Below, one piece after another: positions 1 through 6,218 of a stretch of 14,673 nt of DNA. The stretch is from positions 1 through 14,673 of the forward strand of contig JAUVSB010000009.1 of assembly GCA_030597275.1 (NCBI GenBank), given 5' to 3'. A model generated the notes under the pieces. It searched no databases and was not told where the DNA came from. It saw only the letters and a program-made list of their open reading frames with translations. Positions within the stretch are counted from its first letter, which is position 1, and the number at the start of each line of letters is the position of its first letter. Source of the DNA: Gammaproteobacteria bacterium (GTDB lineage Bacteria > Pseudomonadota > Gammaproteobacteria > BMS3Bbin11). The position numbers and the translations under genes are program-made.

Positions 1-19
1 CATGCCGATGAGGCTTTGA
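1..19 (+). CDS. dnaN: dnaN 3' end (DNA polymerase III beta clamp), partial
   Basis: Only the last five codons and the stop lie in the window. Read from base 2 they give MPMRL followed by TGA at 17-19, and base 1 would be the last base of the preceding codon. As I recall, beta clamps of E. coli and Pseudomonas end in YVVMPMRL, so five of five residues match. The neighbour gyrB supports this, because dnaA-dnaN-recF-gyrB is the usual order in many Gammaproteobacteria. The clamp is the sliding processivity factor of the replicative polymerase. The match is short, so the call rests on it together with synteny; the rest of the gene lies to the left of the window. Confidence 0.75.
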
Positions 20-27
20 TCGTGAAT

Positions 28-43
28 TGTTTCACGTGAAACA
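28..43. other. parS: parS centromere site 1 (ParB-binding palindrome)
   Basis: The 16-bp sequence TGTTTCACGTGAAACA is a perfect palindrome and identical to the widely conserved bacterial parS consensus. ParB (Spo0J) dimers bind parS, load as clamps and spread over flanking DNA, and ParA then segregates the origin region. The site starts 8 bp after the dnaN stop, so its position near oriC is typical. It forms one end of an inverted repeat whose other end is the second parS site. Confidence 0.93.
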
Positions 44-75
44 TTGTTTATATTATTTGTGCTAGCGCACAGCTG

Positions 76-107
76 AAGGCTCTACCATTCAAGGTAGGGC
101 CTTTTTT
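76..107 (+). terminator. rho-independent terminator downstream of dnaN
   Basis: The arms AAGGCTCTACC (76-86) and GGTAGGGCCTT (93-103) pair over 11 positions with one G-U wobble, around a 6-base loop. T-rich sequence follows (102-107 are all T, then ATTTT). This is a strong intrinsic terminator for plus-strand transcripts leaving dnaN. It implies that gyrB, about 870 bp downstream, is transcribed from its own promoter and not as part of a dnaA-dnaN operon. It sits between two copies of GTGCTRGCGCAC (59-70 and 113-124). Confidence 0.85.
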
Positions 108-191
108 ATTTTGTGCTGGCGCACGGCGGGGTTTCTTTTTAATCTTCGGTTAGGGTTTTAACCCCGCTTTTCGCCCGTTATGGGCGAGTAT

Positions 192-217
192 CTTTTCTTT
201 GCATGCCCAAAGAAAAG
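192..217. repeat. hairpin repeat, left half of island
   Basis: CTTTTCTTTG (192-201) and CAAAGAAAAG (208-217) form a perfect 10-bp stem around the 6-base loop CATGCC. A near copy of the second arm's core, AAAAGAAAAGGCACC, follows at about 222-236. The right half of the island has a matching hairpin at 675-696, which supports one repeat family in two orientations. Confidence 0.7.
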
Positions 218-420
218 GCACCAAAAGAAAAGGCACCCGACATGCTCGCCCAGAAAAAGATCACTCTGGGTTCCCTGCGATGCTCGGATGAGCCGGCGGG
301 GCGCGAACTCGCTACGCTCAGACAGGCGCACCCCGAAGGCCCCGGCTCATCCTGCGCTTCTCGGCAAGCCTGGACGGGACGGTAGATCAACGTCAACACC
401 AAGTTCTTTTCTATTACCAT

Positions 421-495
421 CATGTCGGCATGACTTTAGCCGGAATCCATCTTTTTTATGAAACACTGGATACCGGCCTGCGCCGGTATGACGTA
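421..495. repeat. REP-like doublet, two palindromic units head to head
   Basis: The forward unit contains the perfect stem ATACCGGC (470-477) and GCCGGTAT (482-489) around a 4-base loop, in the setting CTGGATACCGG...GGTATGACG. This is the form of the CTGGATTCCCGC...GCGGGAATGACG palindromes common between genes in Proteobacteria. A diverged unit in the opposite direction lies at 425-449: CCGGAATCCA (440-449) is the inverted partner of TGGATACCGG (467-476) at 9 of 10 positions. Paired inverted units of this kind are typical of REP/BIME elements. A RAYT-type transposase elsewhere in the genome might move them, which cannot be seen here. Confidence 0.7.
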
Positions 496-674
496 AGAGT
501 ATAGGTTTTGATCTACCCATCCATCCCCTTTTGCGTTGTCGAGCACTGGAAGTTTAGACCGGAGAAGAGTGAGGACTGTCTGAGCGCAGCGAGTTCGGCA
601 GCGGCCGGTCTAAGCTGAAGCGCGCAGAGCAGCCGAAGGCCAACGTGGTAGGGGGGCGGCTTTTCTTTGGTTCG

Positions 675-696
675 TTTCTTTTGCCGTCAAAAGAAA
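675..696. repeat. hairpin repeat, right half of island
   Basis: TTTCTTTTG (675-683) and CAAAAGAAA (688-696) form a perfect 9-bp stem with the loop CCGT. It lies downstream of a stretch (about 541-660) whose core, 576-597, is the inverted partner of 304-325. Together with 192-217 it shows the two halves of the island to be related in opposite orientation. Confidence 0.7.
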
Positions 697-808
697 TGAA
701 CTCGCACATGAAGTGCGAAAAGCACGATAAAAGAATTAATCAAAGATTAAAAAGGAACCCACCCGGAAGGGTATAAGCTCCAGCCGTGCGCCAGCACAAA
801 AAACAATC

Positions 809-828
809 AATGTTTCACGTGAAACATT
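809..828. other. parS: parS centromere site 2 (ParB-binding palindrome)
   Basis: The 16-bp core TGTTTCACGTGAAACA at 811-826 is identical to site 1. Here the perfect palindrome extends by two bases each side, AA before and TT after, to 20 bp. Site-to-site distance is 783 bp. The site sits about 150 bp upstream of gyrB and 9 bp outside the right-hand GTGCTGGCGCAC repeat. Clustered parS sites close to oriC are normal; their symmetric placement at both ends of an inverted-repeat island is the unusual part. Confidence 0.93.
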
Positions 829-917
829 TTATAAAAATTCCCAGCCATTGGTGTCACTAGGACGGGAACACATTTATCACTCTGAGCACAGCATAAATTT
901 ACCCCATTTAACCACCT

Positions 918-941
918 ATTAACCCCAGTTAATGTTAGAAT
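918..941 (+). promoter_or_regulatory. possible gyrB promoter with operator-like inverted repeat
   Basis: TGTTAGAAT at 933-941 fits an extended -10 element (TG, one base, then TAGAAT). I see no good -35 at the expected distance. Just upstream, overlapping the -35 to -10 spacer, ATTAAC (918-923) and GTTAAT (928-933) make a perfect 6-bp inverted repeat with a 4-bp spacer. The strong terminator after dnaN means gyrB needs a promoter in this interval. Many gyrase genes respond to DNA relaxation, but nothing here shows that directly. Confidence 0.35.
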
Positions 942-976
942 TCTACTGATAAGCAAAACACGGAAAGAGCATATAA

Positions 977-3388
977 ATGGCAGAAAATCAGGAATATAAC
1001 TCAGATAGTATTAAGGTTCTTAAAGGTCTGGATGCAGTTAGAAAGAGACCAGGAATGTACATCGGTGATACCGATGACGGTACAGGCTTGCATCATATGG
1101 TATTTGAAGTTGTAGATAACTCTATTGATGAAATTCTTGCCGGTCACTGTAAAGATGTCACAGTAACTATACACACCGATAACTCAGTCTCTGTAGAAGA
1201 CAATGGTCGTGGTATACCTACAGGAATTATAAAAGACGAAGGGAAATCAGCAGCTGAAGTAATCATGACCGTACTCCACGCTGGCGGCAAGTTTGATCAG
1301 AATTCATATAAAGTTTCAGGCGGTTTGCATGGTGTAGGTGTTTCTGTAGTTAATGCCTTGTCTGAAACATTACAGCTCACCATTCACCGCGGTGGTAGTG
1401 TATTTGAACAGTCCTATACGCTTGGCGAGGCGGATGCACCTTTAAAAGAGGTAGGTAAGACAGAAAAAACGGGTACAAAGATTCGTTTCAAGGCAAGTTC
1501 AGAAATATTCTCAGATACAGTTATTCACTTTAATTTATTAGCAAAGCGTTTACGGGAGTTGTCATTTCTTAATTCCGGTGCCTGTATTATTCTGCGGGAT
1601 GAAAGAACAAATGAGGAAGAGGTCTTCGAGTATAAGGGCGGCATCAGCGCTTTTGTTGAACACCTTAGCCAGAACAAGTCTACCTTACACAACAAGGTGA
1701 TAGAGATCATCAGTGAACGAGATGGTACCCAGGTTGAATTATCAATGCAGTGGAATGACTCCTATCAGGAAAATATTTTCTGCTATACCAATAATATTCC
1801 GCAAAGAGACGGTGGAGCACATCTGTCTGGTTTGAGGTCTGCACTAACACGTACGCTCAACCAGTACATCGAATCGACCGGGATTGCTAAAAAGGCAAAG
1901 GTCAGCGTTAGCGGTGAAGATGCACGTGAAGGATTAATCGCTGTCTTGTCAGTAAAAGTGCCGGACCCAAAGTTTTCATCTCAGACAAAAGACAAGCTTG
2001 TTTCTTCAGAGGTGAAGGGGATTGTTGATTCACTGGTAAGCGAGAAGCTTAGCGAGTTTTTGCTTGAAAACCCTGGTGACGGCAGAGTTATTGCTCAGAA
2101 GATTGTAGATTCAGCCAGGGCCAGGGATGCGGCAAGAAAGGCGCGGGATATGACGCGCCGCAAAGGTGCGCTGGAAATTGCCGGGTTACCAGGAAAGCTG
2201 GCAGACTGTCAGGAAAGAGACCCGTCTCTTTGTGAGATATACCTGGTGGAAGGGGACTCGGCAGGCGGTTCTGCAAAGCAGGCAAGAGACCGAAAGTTTC
2301 AGGCAATCCTGCCATTGAAAGGTAAGATTTTGAATGTTGAAAAGGCCCGCTTCGACAAGATGCTTTCATCCGATGAGGTCGGTACACTGATAAAGGCATT
2401 GGGTACGGGAATCGGTAATGAAGAATTTGATGAAGCAAAACTTCGTTATCATCGCATTATTATTATGACAGATGCTGATGTGGATGGATCACACATTAGA
2501 ACATTATTGCTGACCTTTTTCTTTCGTCAGATGAAAGCACTGGTGGAAGCCGGTCATATATATATAGCTCAACCTCCTTTGTATAAAATCACCAGGGGAA
2601 AGAAAGAAAAATACATTAAAGATGATGCCGAATTACAGGAACACCTGTTAAACCAGGCACTTCAGGATACGGTATTGTTGCCCGGTAGTGGACGAGATGA
2701 AATTTCAGGCAAAGCTCTTGAAAAATTATCAAGAGATTATATTGCAGCACAGGCAATTATTAGTCGGCTGTCCCAGCGTTATGATGCAAAACTTTTGCAG
2801 CTGATGATAGATATTCCAGAGTTGAATGAAGCAGATTTTAAAGATAAAGGCCGCATGCAGGAATATATGGATGTGCTGGTCTCTGGTAGCGCTACGAGTA
2901 AAGAAGGTGAAGTGAGCTACTCTGGTCAACTTGTACTCTGTGAAAATGATGAGTATGAAATGATGATTTCCAGAACACAGCACGGGATGAGTACGAGCAC
3001 ACGTTTTGATACCGCTTTATTCAAATCTGCCGAGTACCGGACATTGGTCTTACTTGGTAAAACCCTGCAGGGTTTACTTGCAGAAGATGCAAGCATCCGC
3101 GTTCGTGAAAAAGAGCAGCCCGTTAATGATTTTGCTGAAGCTTTGAACTGGATGATGACACAGGCAAGAAAAGGCATAGCGATTCAGCGTTATAAAGGGC
3201 TGGGTGAGATGAACCCGGATCAACTCTGGGATACGACGATGGATCCGAAAGTAAGGCGGCTACTACAGGTGACAGTTGAAGACGAAGTGGCTGCAGATGA
3301 AACCTTTTCCATGCTAATGGGTGAGGTAGTAGAACCCAGAAGAAAGTTTATTGAGGATAATGCCTTCTCTGCCAATCTGGATGTGTAA
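977..3388 (+). CDS. gyrB: DNA gyrase subunit B
   Basis: This subunit of the A2B2 gyrase hydrolyses ATP to drive negative supercoiling. The protein is 803 residues, against 804 in E. coli. The N-terminal GHKL ATPase domain shows RPGMYIGDT (24-32), EVVDNSIDE (44-52, Mg-binding Asn at 48), DNGRGIP (75-81) and GGLHGVGVSVVN (115-126). The transducer domain follows. The TOPRIM domain has EGDSAGG with catalytic Glu425, PLKGKILNVEKAR, and the metal-binding DADVD (499-503). The region from about 560 to 730 is the insert typical of proteobacterial GyrB. The C-terminal tail includes QRYKGLGEMNPDQLW. GGAAAGAG at 962-969 lies about 7 bp before the ATG and serves as the ribosome binding site. No recF precedes it. 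All key motifs are intact. Confidence 0.98.
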   Translation: MAENQEYNSDSIKVLKGLDAVRKRPGMYIGDTDDGTGLHHMVFEVVDNSIDEILAGHCKDVTVTIHTDNSVSVEDNGRGIPTGIIKDEGKSAAEVIMTVLHAGGKFDQNSYKVSGGLHGVGVSVVNALSETLQLTIHRGGSVFEQSYTLGEADAPLKEVGKTEKTGTKIRFKASSEIFSDTVIHFNLLAKRLRELSFLNSGACIILRDERTNEEEVFEYKGGISAFVEHLSQNKSTLHNKVIEIISERDGTQVELSMQWNDSYQENIFCYTNNIPQRDGGAHLSGLRSALTRTLNQYIESTGIAKKAKVSVSGEDAREGLIAVLSVKVPDPKFSSQTKDKLVSSEVKGIVDSLVSEKLSEFLLENPGDGRVIAQKIVDSARARDAARKARDMTRRKGALEIAGLPGKLADCQERDPSLCEIYLVEGDSAGGSAKQARDRKFQAILPLKGKILNVEKARFDKMLSSDEVGTLIKALGTGIGNEEFDEAKLRYHRIIIMTDADVDGSHIRTLLLTFFFRQMKALVEAGHIYIAQPPLYKITRGKKEKYIKDDAELQEHLLNQALQDTVLLPGSGRDEISGKALEKLSRDYIAAQAIISRLSQRYDAKLLQLMIDIPELNEADFKDKGRMQEYMDVLVSGSATSKEGEVSYSGQLVLCENDEYEMMISRTQHGMSTSTRFDTALFKSAEYRTLVLLGKTLQGLLAEDASIRVREKEQPVNDFAEALNWMMTQARKGIAIQRYKGLGEMNPDQLWDTTMDPKVRRLLQVTVEDEVAADETFSMLMGEVVEPRRKFIEDNAFSANLDV

Positions 3389-3404
3389 GGAAATAATGAC
3401 GAAA

Positions 3405-3458
3405 GACTAAGGATGAAAGACAAAAGGAAAATCACCTAAACTTCCTTAGTCCTTAGTC
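3405..3458. repeat. short direct and inverted repeats between gyrB and apaH
   Basis: TCCTTAGTC occurs twice, overlapping by two bases (3443-3451 and 3450-3458), and its reverse complement GACTAAGGA occurs at 3405-3413. The repeats lie in the 131-bp convergent gap between gyrB and apaH. The loop of about 36 bases and the lack of a T-run afterwards argue against a simple intrinsic terminator. The words look like a small intergenic tandem repeat. Confidence 0.5.
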
Positions 3459-3519
3459 AAAACCCGAAGGTAACATAGCCCCGGCGCAGAGAAGAGTTTT
3501 ACTTAATATTATCAATAGG

Positions 3520-4341
3520 TTATAGGTTTTTTTCGCAGTTCTGAGAAATAAATTGTAACTTAGGTAAATCGATGCGTGCCGCGGTAAGTTTACCTCCCCA
3601 CAGGCAGCCTGAATCGAGACATATGGCATTATTTTGCCAATGTAAGCCCAGGGTAGACCAGTGGCCATAAAACACCCTCCAGGATCGCTTACGCTTCGCT
3701 TTAATATTGAACCAGGGGTGATAGCCTGTTGGTTGGTTTCCTGGTGTACATTTAATATCAAGATCTAGGGCACCAGATGAGTCCAGGTAACGCATACGGG
3801 TCATAACATTGGTAATAAAGCGAAGCCGATCCCAGCCCTCCAGGTTTTTTTCCCAGTAAGCAGGGTAATTGCCATACATTTTTTCCAGAAAGGTCTGATA
3901 ATCACCCTTGCGTAAAACTTGCTGCACCTCCTTTGCGAGCTTTTTTGTTTTACTTATCGACCATGAGGGGTAAATGCCCGCATGAACCATACAGGTACGA
4001 TGCTCTTTTGATTGATGAAATAATGGTCGATGACGAAGCCAGTTCAGCATTTCCTCACTATCAGAAGCATTAAGAATATCTTCAAGTGTGTCTGATATTT
4101 TTCTTTCGCGTTTTCCATAGGCAACGGCGAGAAGGTTCAGGTCGTGATTGCCGAGTACACATTTCGCTGAATCACCAAGATCCATGATATAACGCAGGAC
4201 ATCCGCTGATTGTGGACCACGGTTGACCAGGTCACCGCAAAACCACAACTGATCTTTTGCGGGCTTAAAGCCAGTGCTTTTAATTAAGTTGCGAAGAGCT
4301 TTATAACAACCCTGAACATCACCGATTGCATAAATTGACAT
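3520..4341 (-). CDS. apaH: symmetrical diadenosine tetraphosphatase (Ap4A hydrolase)
   Basis: ApaH splits Ap4A into two ADP, and in E. coli also removes Np4 caps from RNA. The 273-residue protein (E. coli about 280) shows the metallophosphoesterase signature in order: GDVQGC (7-12), GDLVNRGP (36-43), GNHD (64-67), a later VHAG, then GHWSTLG and LDSGCLWGGKL near the C-terminus. These supply the metal-binding Asp, Asn and His residues, and all appear present. It is the last gene of the minus-strand set; its ATG lies one base after the pip stop codon, so the two were probably translated together. It meets gyrB tail to tail. In enterobacteria apaH usually sits with ksgA and apaG, so this placement differs. 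Confidence 0.96.
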   Translation of the reverse strand: MSIYAIGDVQGCYKALRNLIKSTGFKPAKDQLWFCGDLVNRGPQSADVLRYIMDLGDSAKCVLGNHDLNLLAVAYGKRERKISDTLEDILNASDSEEMLNWLRHRPLFHQSKEHRTCMVHAGIYPSWSISKTKKLAKEVQQVLRKGDYQTFLEKMYGNYPAYWEKNLEGWDRLRFITNVMTRMRYLDSSGALDLDIKCTPGNQPTGYHPWFNIKAKRKRSWRVFYGHWSTLGLHWQNNAICLDSGCLWGGKLTAARIDLPKLQFISQNCEKNL

Positions 4342-4342
4342 G

Positions 4343-5299
4343 TTAACGATTGACCGCTAAAAAAGAGGAAAAATAATCACTGGCCTTGACCAGAGCATCA
4401 ATATTACCAGCTTCAAAAGCGGAATGCCCGGTTGCAGGGATGATGTTAAGAATCGAGCCTTTCCAGGCATGATGTAATTGCCAGGCATTTTGTAGTGGGC
4501 AGATAGTGTCATACCTGCCATGGACGAGAATGGCTGGGATTGATGAAATTATATCCATATTTTCAAGCAGTTGATTGGGCGAAAAAAAAGAATGATTGAT
4601 AAAGTAATGGCTTTCTATGGTGGCCATGGCGAGCATGCCGGGGCTAACTTTGTCTTTTTCAGCTGAACTGCCCTGGTATGTCAATTCTGAACACCGGGTT
4701 TCCCAGGTAACCCAGACTCTTGCAGCAGCCATCCGCGTAAGTTCATTGCTGGAAGTTAACAGATCGTGATAAGCATTGACGATATCATCCTGTTTTGAAT
4801 CATCAACGGGAGAGATAAAATCCTGCCAGTAATCAGGAAAGAATTTGCTTGTACCTGATTGATAGAACCACTGAATTTCCTCCTCGCGGCAAAGAAAAAC
4901 CCCCCTGAGAATGAGTGCAGCAACTGACTGAGGGAAGCTTTGTGCATAAGCTAATGCAAGTGTAGAGCCCCAGGATCCACCGAATAAAACAAATTTTTCT
5001 ATGTTTAGAAAGTTTCTTATTGCTTCAATATCATCTACCAGGTGCCACGTGGTGTTATCAACGAGTGAACAGTGTGGAGTAGAACGGCCGCAACCACGTT
5101 AATCAAACAGGATTATGCGATAAGCTTCGGGGTTAAAAAAACGGCGATGGGCAGGAATACATCCTGTACCAGGGCCACCATGTAGAAAAAGGACAGGTAA
5201 GCCCGCTGGATTTCCGCTTTCTTCAATATAGAGGCGATGTGAGTCGCGTTGTAGAGTCCAGGTTTGGTTAGGCTGAATATCTGGGAATAGTTGTCTCAC
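4343..5299 (-). pseudogene. pip: proline iminopeptidase with an in-frame nonsense codon
   Basis: The reading frame from a GTG at 5299 to the stop at 4343-4345 has 318 codons, a normal length for peptidase family S33 proline iminopeptidases, which remove N-terminal proline from peptides. Family features are all in one frame: HGGPG oxyanion motif (40-44), GGSWGS with nucleophile Ser109, HGRYD with Asp264, and TGHSAFE with His292. Codon 67 is TAA (plus-strand 5099-5101) where the family has Gln in DQRGCGRS; the bases on both sides still encode FD and RGCGRST. One C-to-T change from CAA explains it. Termination there leaves 66 residues without any of the catalytic triad. No frameshift or other stop is present, so the lesion looks recent, unless it is a base-call error. 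mlaA ends 13 bp upstream and apaH starts 1 bp downstream. The GTG start is inferred from family N-termini (RQLFPDIQP). Confidence 0.9.
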
Positions 5300-5312
5300 T
5301 ACATTGACTTCG

Positions 5313-6068
5313 TTACTGATCGTAGATATCGGTGGGCGGTAGTCCATCATATATGAAATCAAGGCGTTGTTGAAAGTAGCTTTCCCTTGCAAATAAATAC
5401 GGATCAACAGCGGCAAAGCCGAACACAGACGAGGCACGAAGATAGCGTGATCGGGTGTCGACCATATCAAGCACCAGAATTGAAAACCGTGCCGTAGAGT
5501 CGTCAAGATACCCTAAGGGGTCCGTGTAGTTAAAGTAGCTATAAAGACCGAACAAGTCTCTGCCGCTGGATGGACCGATTATAGGTATGACAATATAAGG
5601 ACCAAAACCGAAACCCCAGACGGCCAGAGTTTGACCAATGTCTTCCACGTGTCTCTCCAAACCCGATTGTGTAGCAATATCTATGAGCCCGCCTAAGCCC
5701 AACGTTGTATTAATGAATAATCTGGAGAAGCTATCAACAGCATGGTGTAATTTACCCTGAAATAAGCTGTTGATAAAGTTCCTGCCCTCGGCCGTATTAG
5801 AGAAAAAATTATATATAGCTAATCTGAGGGGGCGTGGCAGGTGTTTCCGGTAGCCCCTGGCGAAAGGAATGAGAATGGCCTTGTCAAAGTCTTCATTAAA
5901 CTTGAAAATTTTTCTATTAACACTTTCGAAAGGGTCTGGATTGACTGCACTGGTTGAAGAGAGGTTTTGATCAGCCAGGTTTATATCTTTGTGAGAGCTA
6001 GAGGCACAGCCAAGCATAGCGAACGGAATCACCAGTAGAAGGCCTAATTTGTAAAATAATTTTTTCAT
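5313..6068 (-). CDS. mlaA: outer-membrane lipoprotein MlaA (VacJ)
   Basis: MlaA sits in the outer membrane and, with porins and the Mla ABC system, removes phospholipids from the outer leaflet to keep lipid asymmetry. The ATG at 6068 gives 251 residues, the same length as E. coli MlaA, with a lipoprotein signal: MKK, a hydrophobic stretch, then the lipobox MLGC with acylated Cys21. A TTG at 6086 would add six residues and is less likely. Family motifs follow: NPDPFESVNRKIFKFN near residues 43-58, then RNFINSLFQG, the long hydrophobic middle with GFGFGPYIVIPIIGPSSGRD, and a segment with SYFNYTDP. It is the first gene of the minus-strand set with pip and apaH. The other mla genes are not in the window. 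Confidence 0.95.
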   Translation of the reverse strand: MKKLFYKLGLLLVIPFAMLGCASSSHKDINLADQNLSSTSAVNPDPFESVNRKIFKFNEDFDKAILIPFARGYRKHLPRPLRLAIYNFFSNTAEGRNFINSLFQGKLHHAVDSFSRLFINTTLGLGGLIDIATQSGLERHVEDIGQTLAVWGFGFGPYIVIPIIGPSSGRDLFGLYSYFNYTDPLGYLDDSTARFSILVLDMVDTRSRYLRASSVFGFAAVDPYLFARESYFQQRLDFIYDGLPPTDIYDQ

Positions 6069-6120
6069 GTTATTTTTATTTTTCAATCGTGAAAAAAGAA
6101 CTTTTAGCTAAGAAGCCTGA

Positions 6121-6149
6121 TTGTCTCATTTCAATTTACATCTTAATAT
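6121..6149 (+). promoter_or_regulatory. candidate sigma70 promoter for the moxR run
   Basis: TTGTCT (6121-6126) and TAATAT (6144-6149), each matching the consensus at four of six positions, are 17 bp apart, in the divergent gap between mlaA and moxR. It is the best-spaced pair I found in the gap. No equally convincing promoter for mlaA was seen on the other strand. Confidence 0.35.
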
Positions 6150-6181
6150 AGGATTAAAATCGAGCCCAATTAATTGAAACA

Positions 6182-6200
6182 CATTCTCCAATAGAGAATG
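6182..6200 (+). promoter_or_regulatory. leader hairpin upstream of moxR
   Basis: CATTCTC (6182-6188) and GAGAATG (6194-6200) make a perfect 7-bp inverted repeat with a 5-base spacer. It ends 18 bp before the moxR ATG and lies just upstream of its AGGA ribosome binding site (about 6210-6213). It could be an operator or an RNA stem-loop affecting translation; the sequence does not decide. Confidence 0.35.
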
Positions 6201-6218
6201 AAGTGAATCCAGGAAAAA

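Larger units (their letters stand above)
28..828. repeat. parS-ended composite inverted-repeat island
   Basis: The left arm (28 to about 79) and the right arm (about 773 to 826, reverse complement) both read parS, then ATTG, then an AT-rich stretch of 10-12 bp, then GTGCTRGCGCACRGCTG. A second left copy, TTTTGTGCTGGCGCACGGC (109-127), is a perfect 19-bp inverted match to 783-801. Further in, 129-152 matches the reverse complement of 737-760 at 21 of 24 positions, and 304-325 matches 576-597 at 21 of 22. Small hairpins stud the interior: 153-164, 171-187, 192-217, 470-489 and 675-696. The wording of both halves, with runs like TTTCTTTGG and CAAAAGAAA, recalls an intergenic repeat family present in many beta- and gammaproteobacterial genomes. 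No transposase or credible gene is inside, and I see no clear target-site duplication. A non-autonomous, MITE-like origin is possible but unproven. Confidence 0.75.

Noticed and set aside
104..109. Target-site duplication flanking the 19-bp inverted repeats
   Set aside because: The bases outside the repeats (left 104-108 TTTTA, right 802-806 AACAA) do not form a matching direct repeat.
180..461. A 93-codon plus-strand ORF, with a 60-codon one in another frame and an 81-codon one opposite it
   Set aside because: These lie across hairpins and inverted repeats and have low-complexity, Arg/Lys/Pro-rich translations of the kind often annotated by mistake in this repeat family. No ribosome binding site or known domain supports them.
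840..976. DnaA boxes or an origin upstream of gyrB
   Set aside because: TTTATCACT near 874 is only a partial match to TTATCCACA and no cluster is present. The origin is more likely upstream of dnaA, outside the window.
2088..2438. A 116-codon minus-strand ORF and others inside gyrB
   Set aside because: They are antisense to the conserved gyrB frame and have no recognisable domain or start signal.
4343..4732. A separate 129-codon hydrolase-like gene
   Set aside because: It is the C-terminal part of pip in the same frame as the 5' part, starting at an internal Met. It lacks the nucleophile Ser and has no start signals.
5099..5506. A separate 135-codon minus-strand gene
   Set aside because: It is the 5' part of pip extended upstream through the end of mlaA. 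The pip homology starts near the GTG at 5299, and the stop at 5099 is the nonsense codon.
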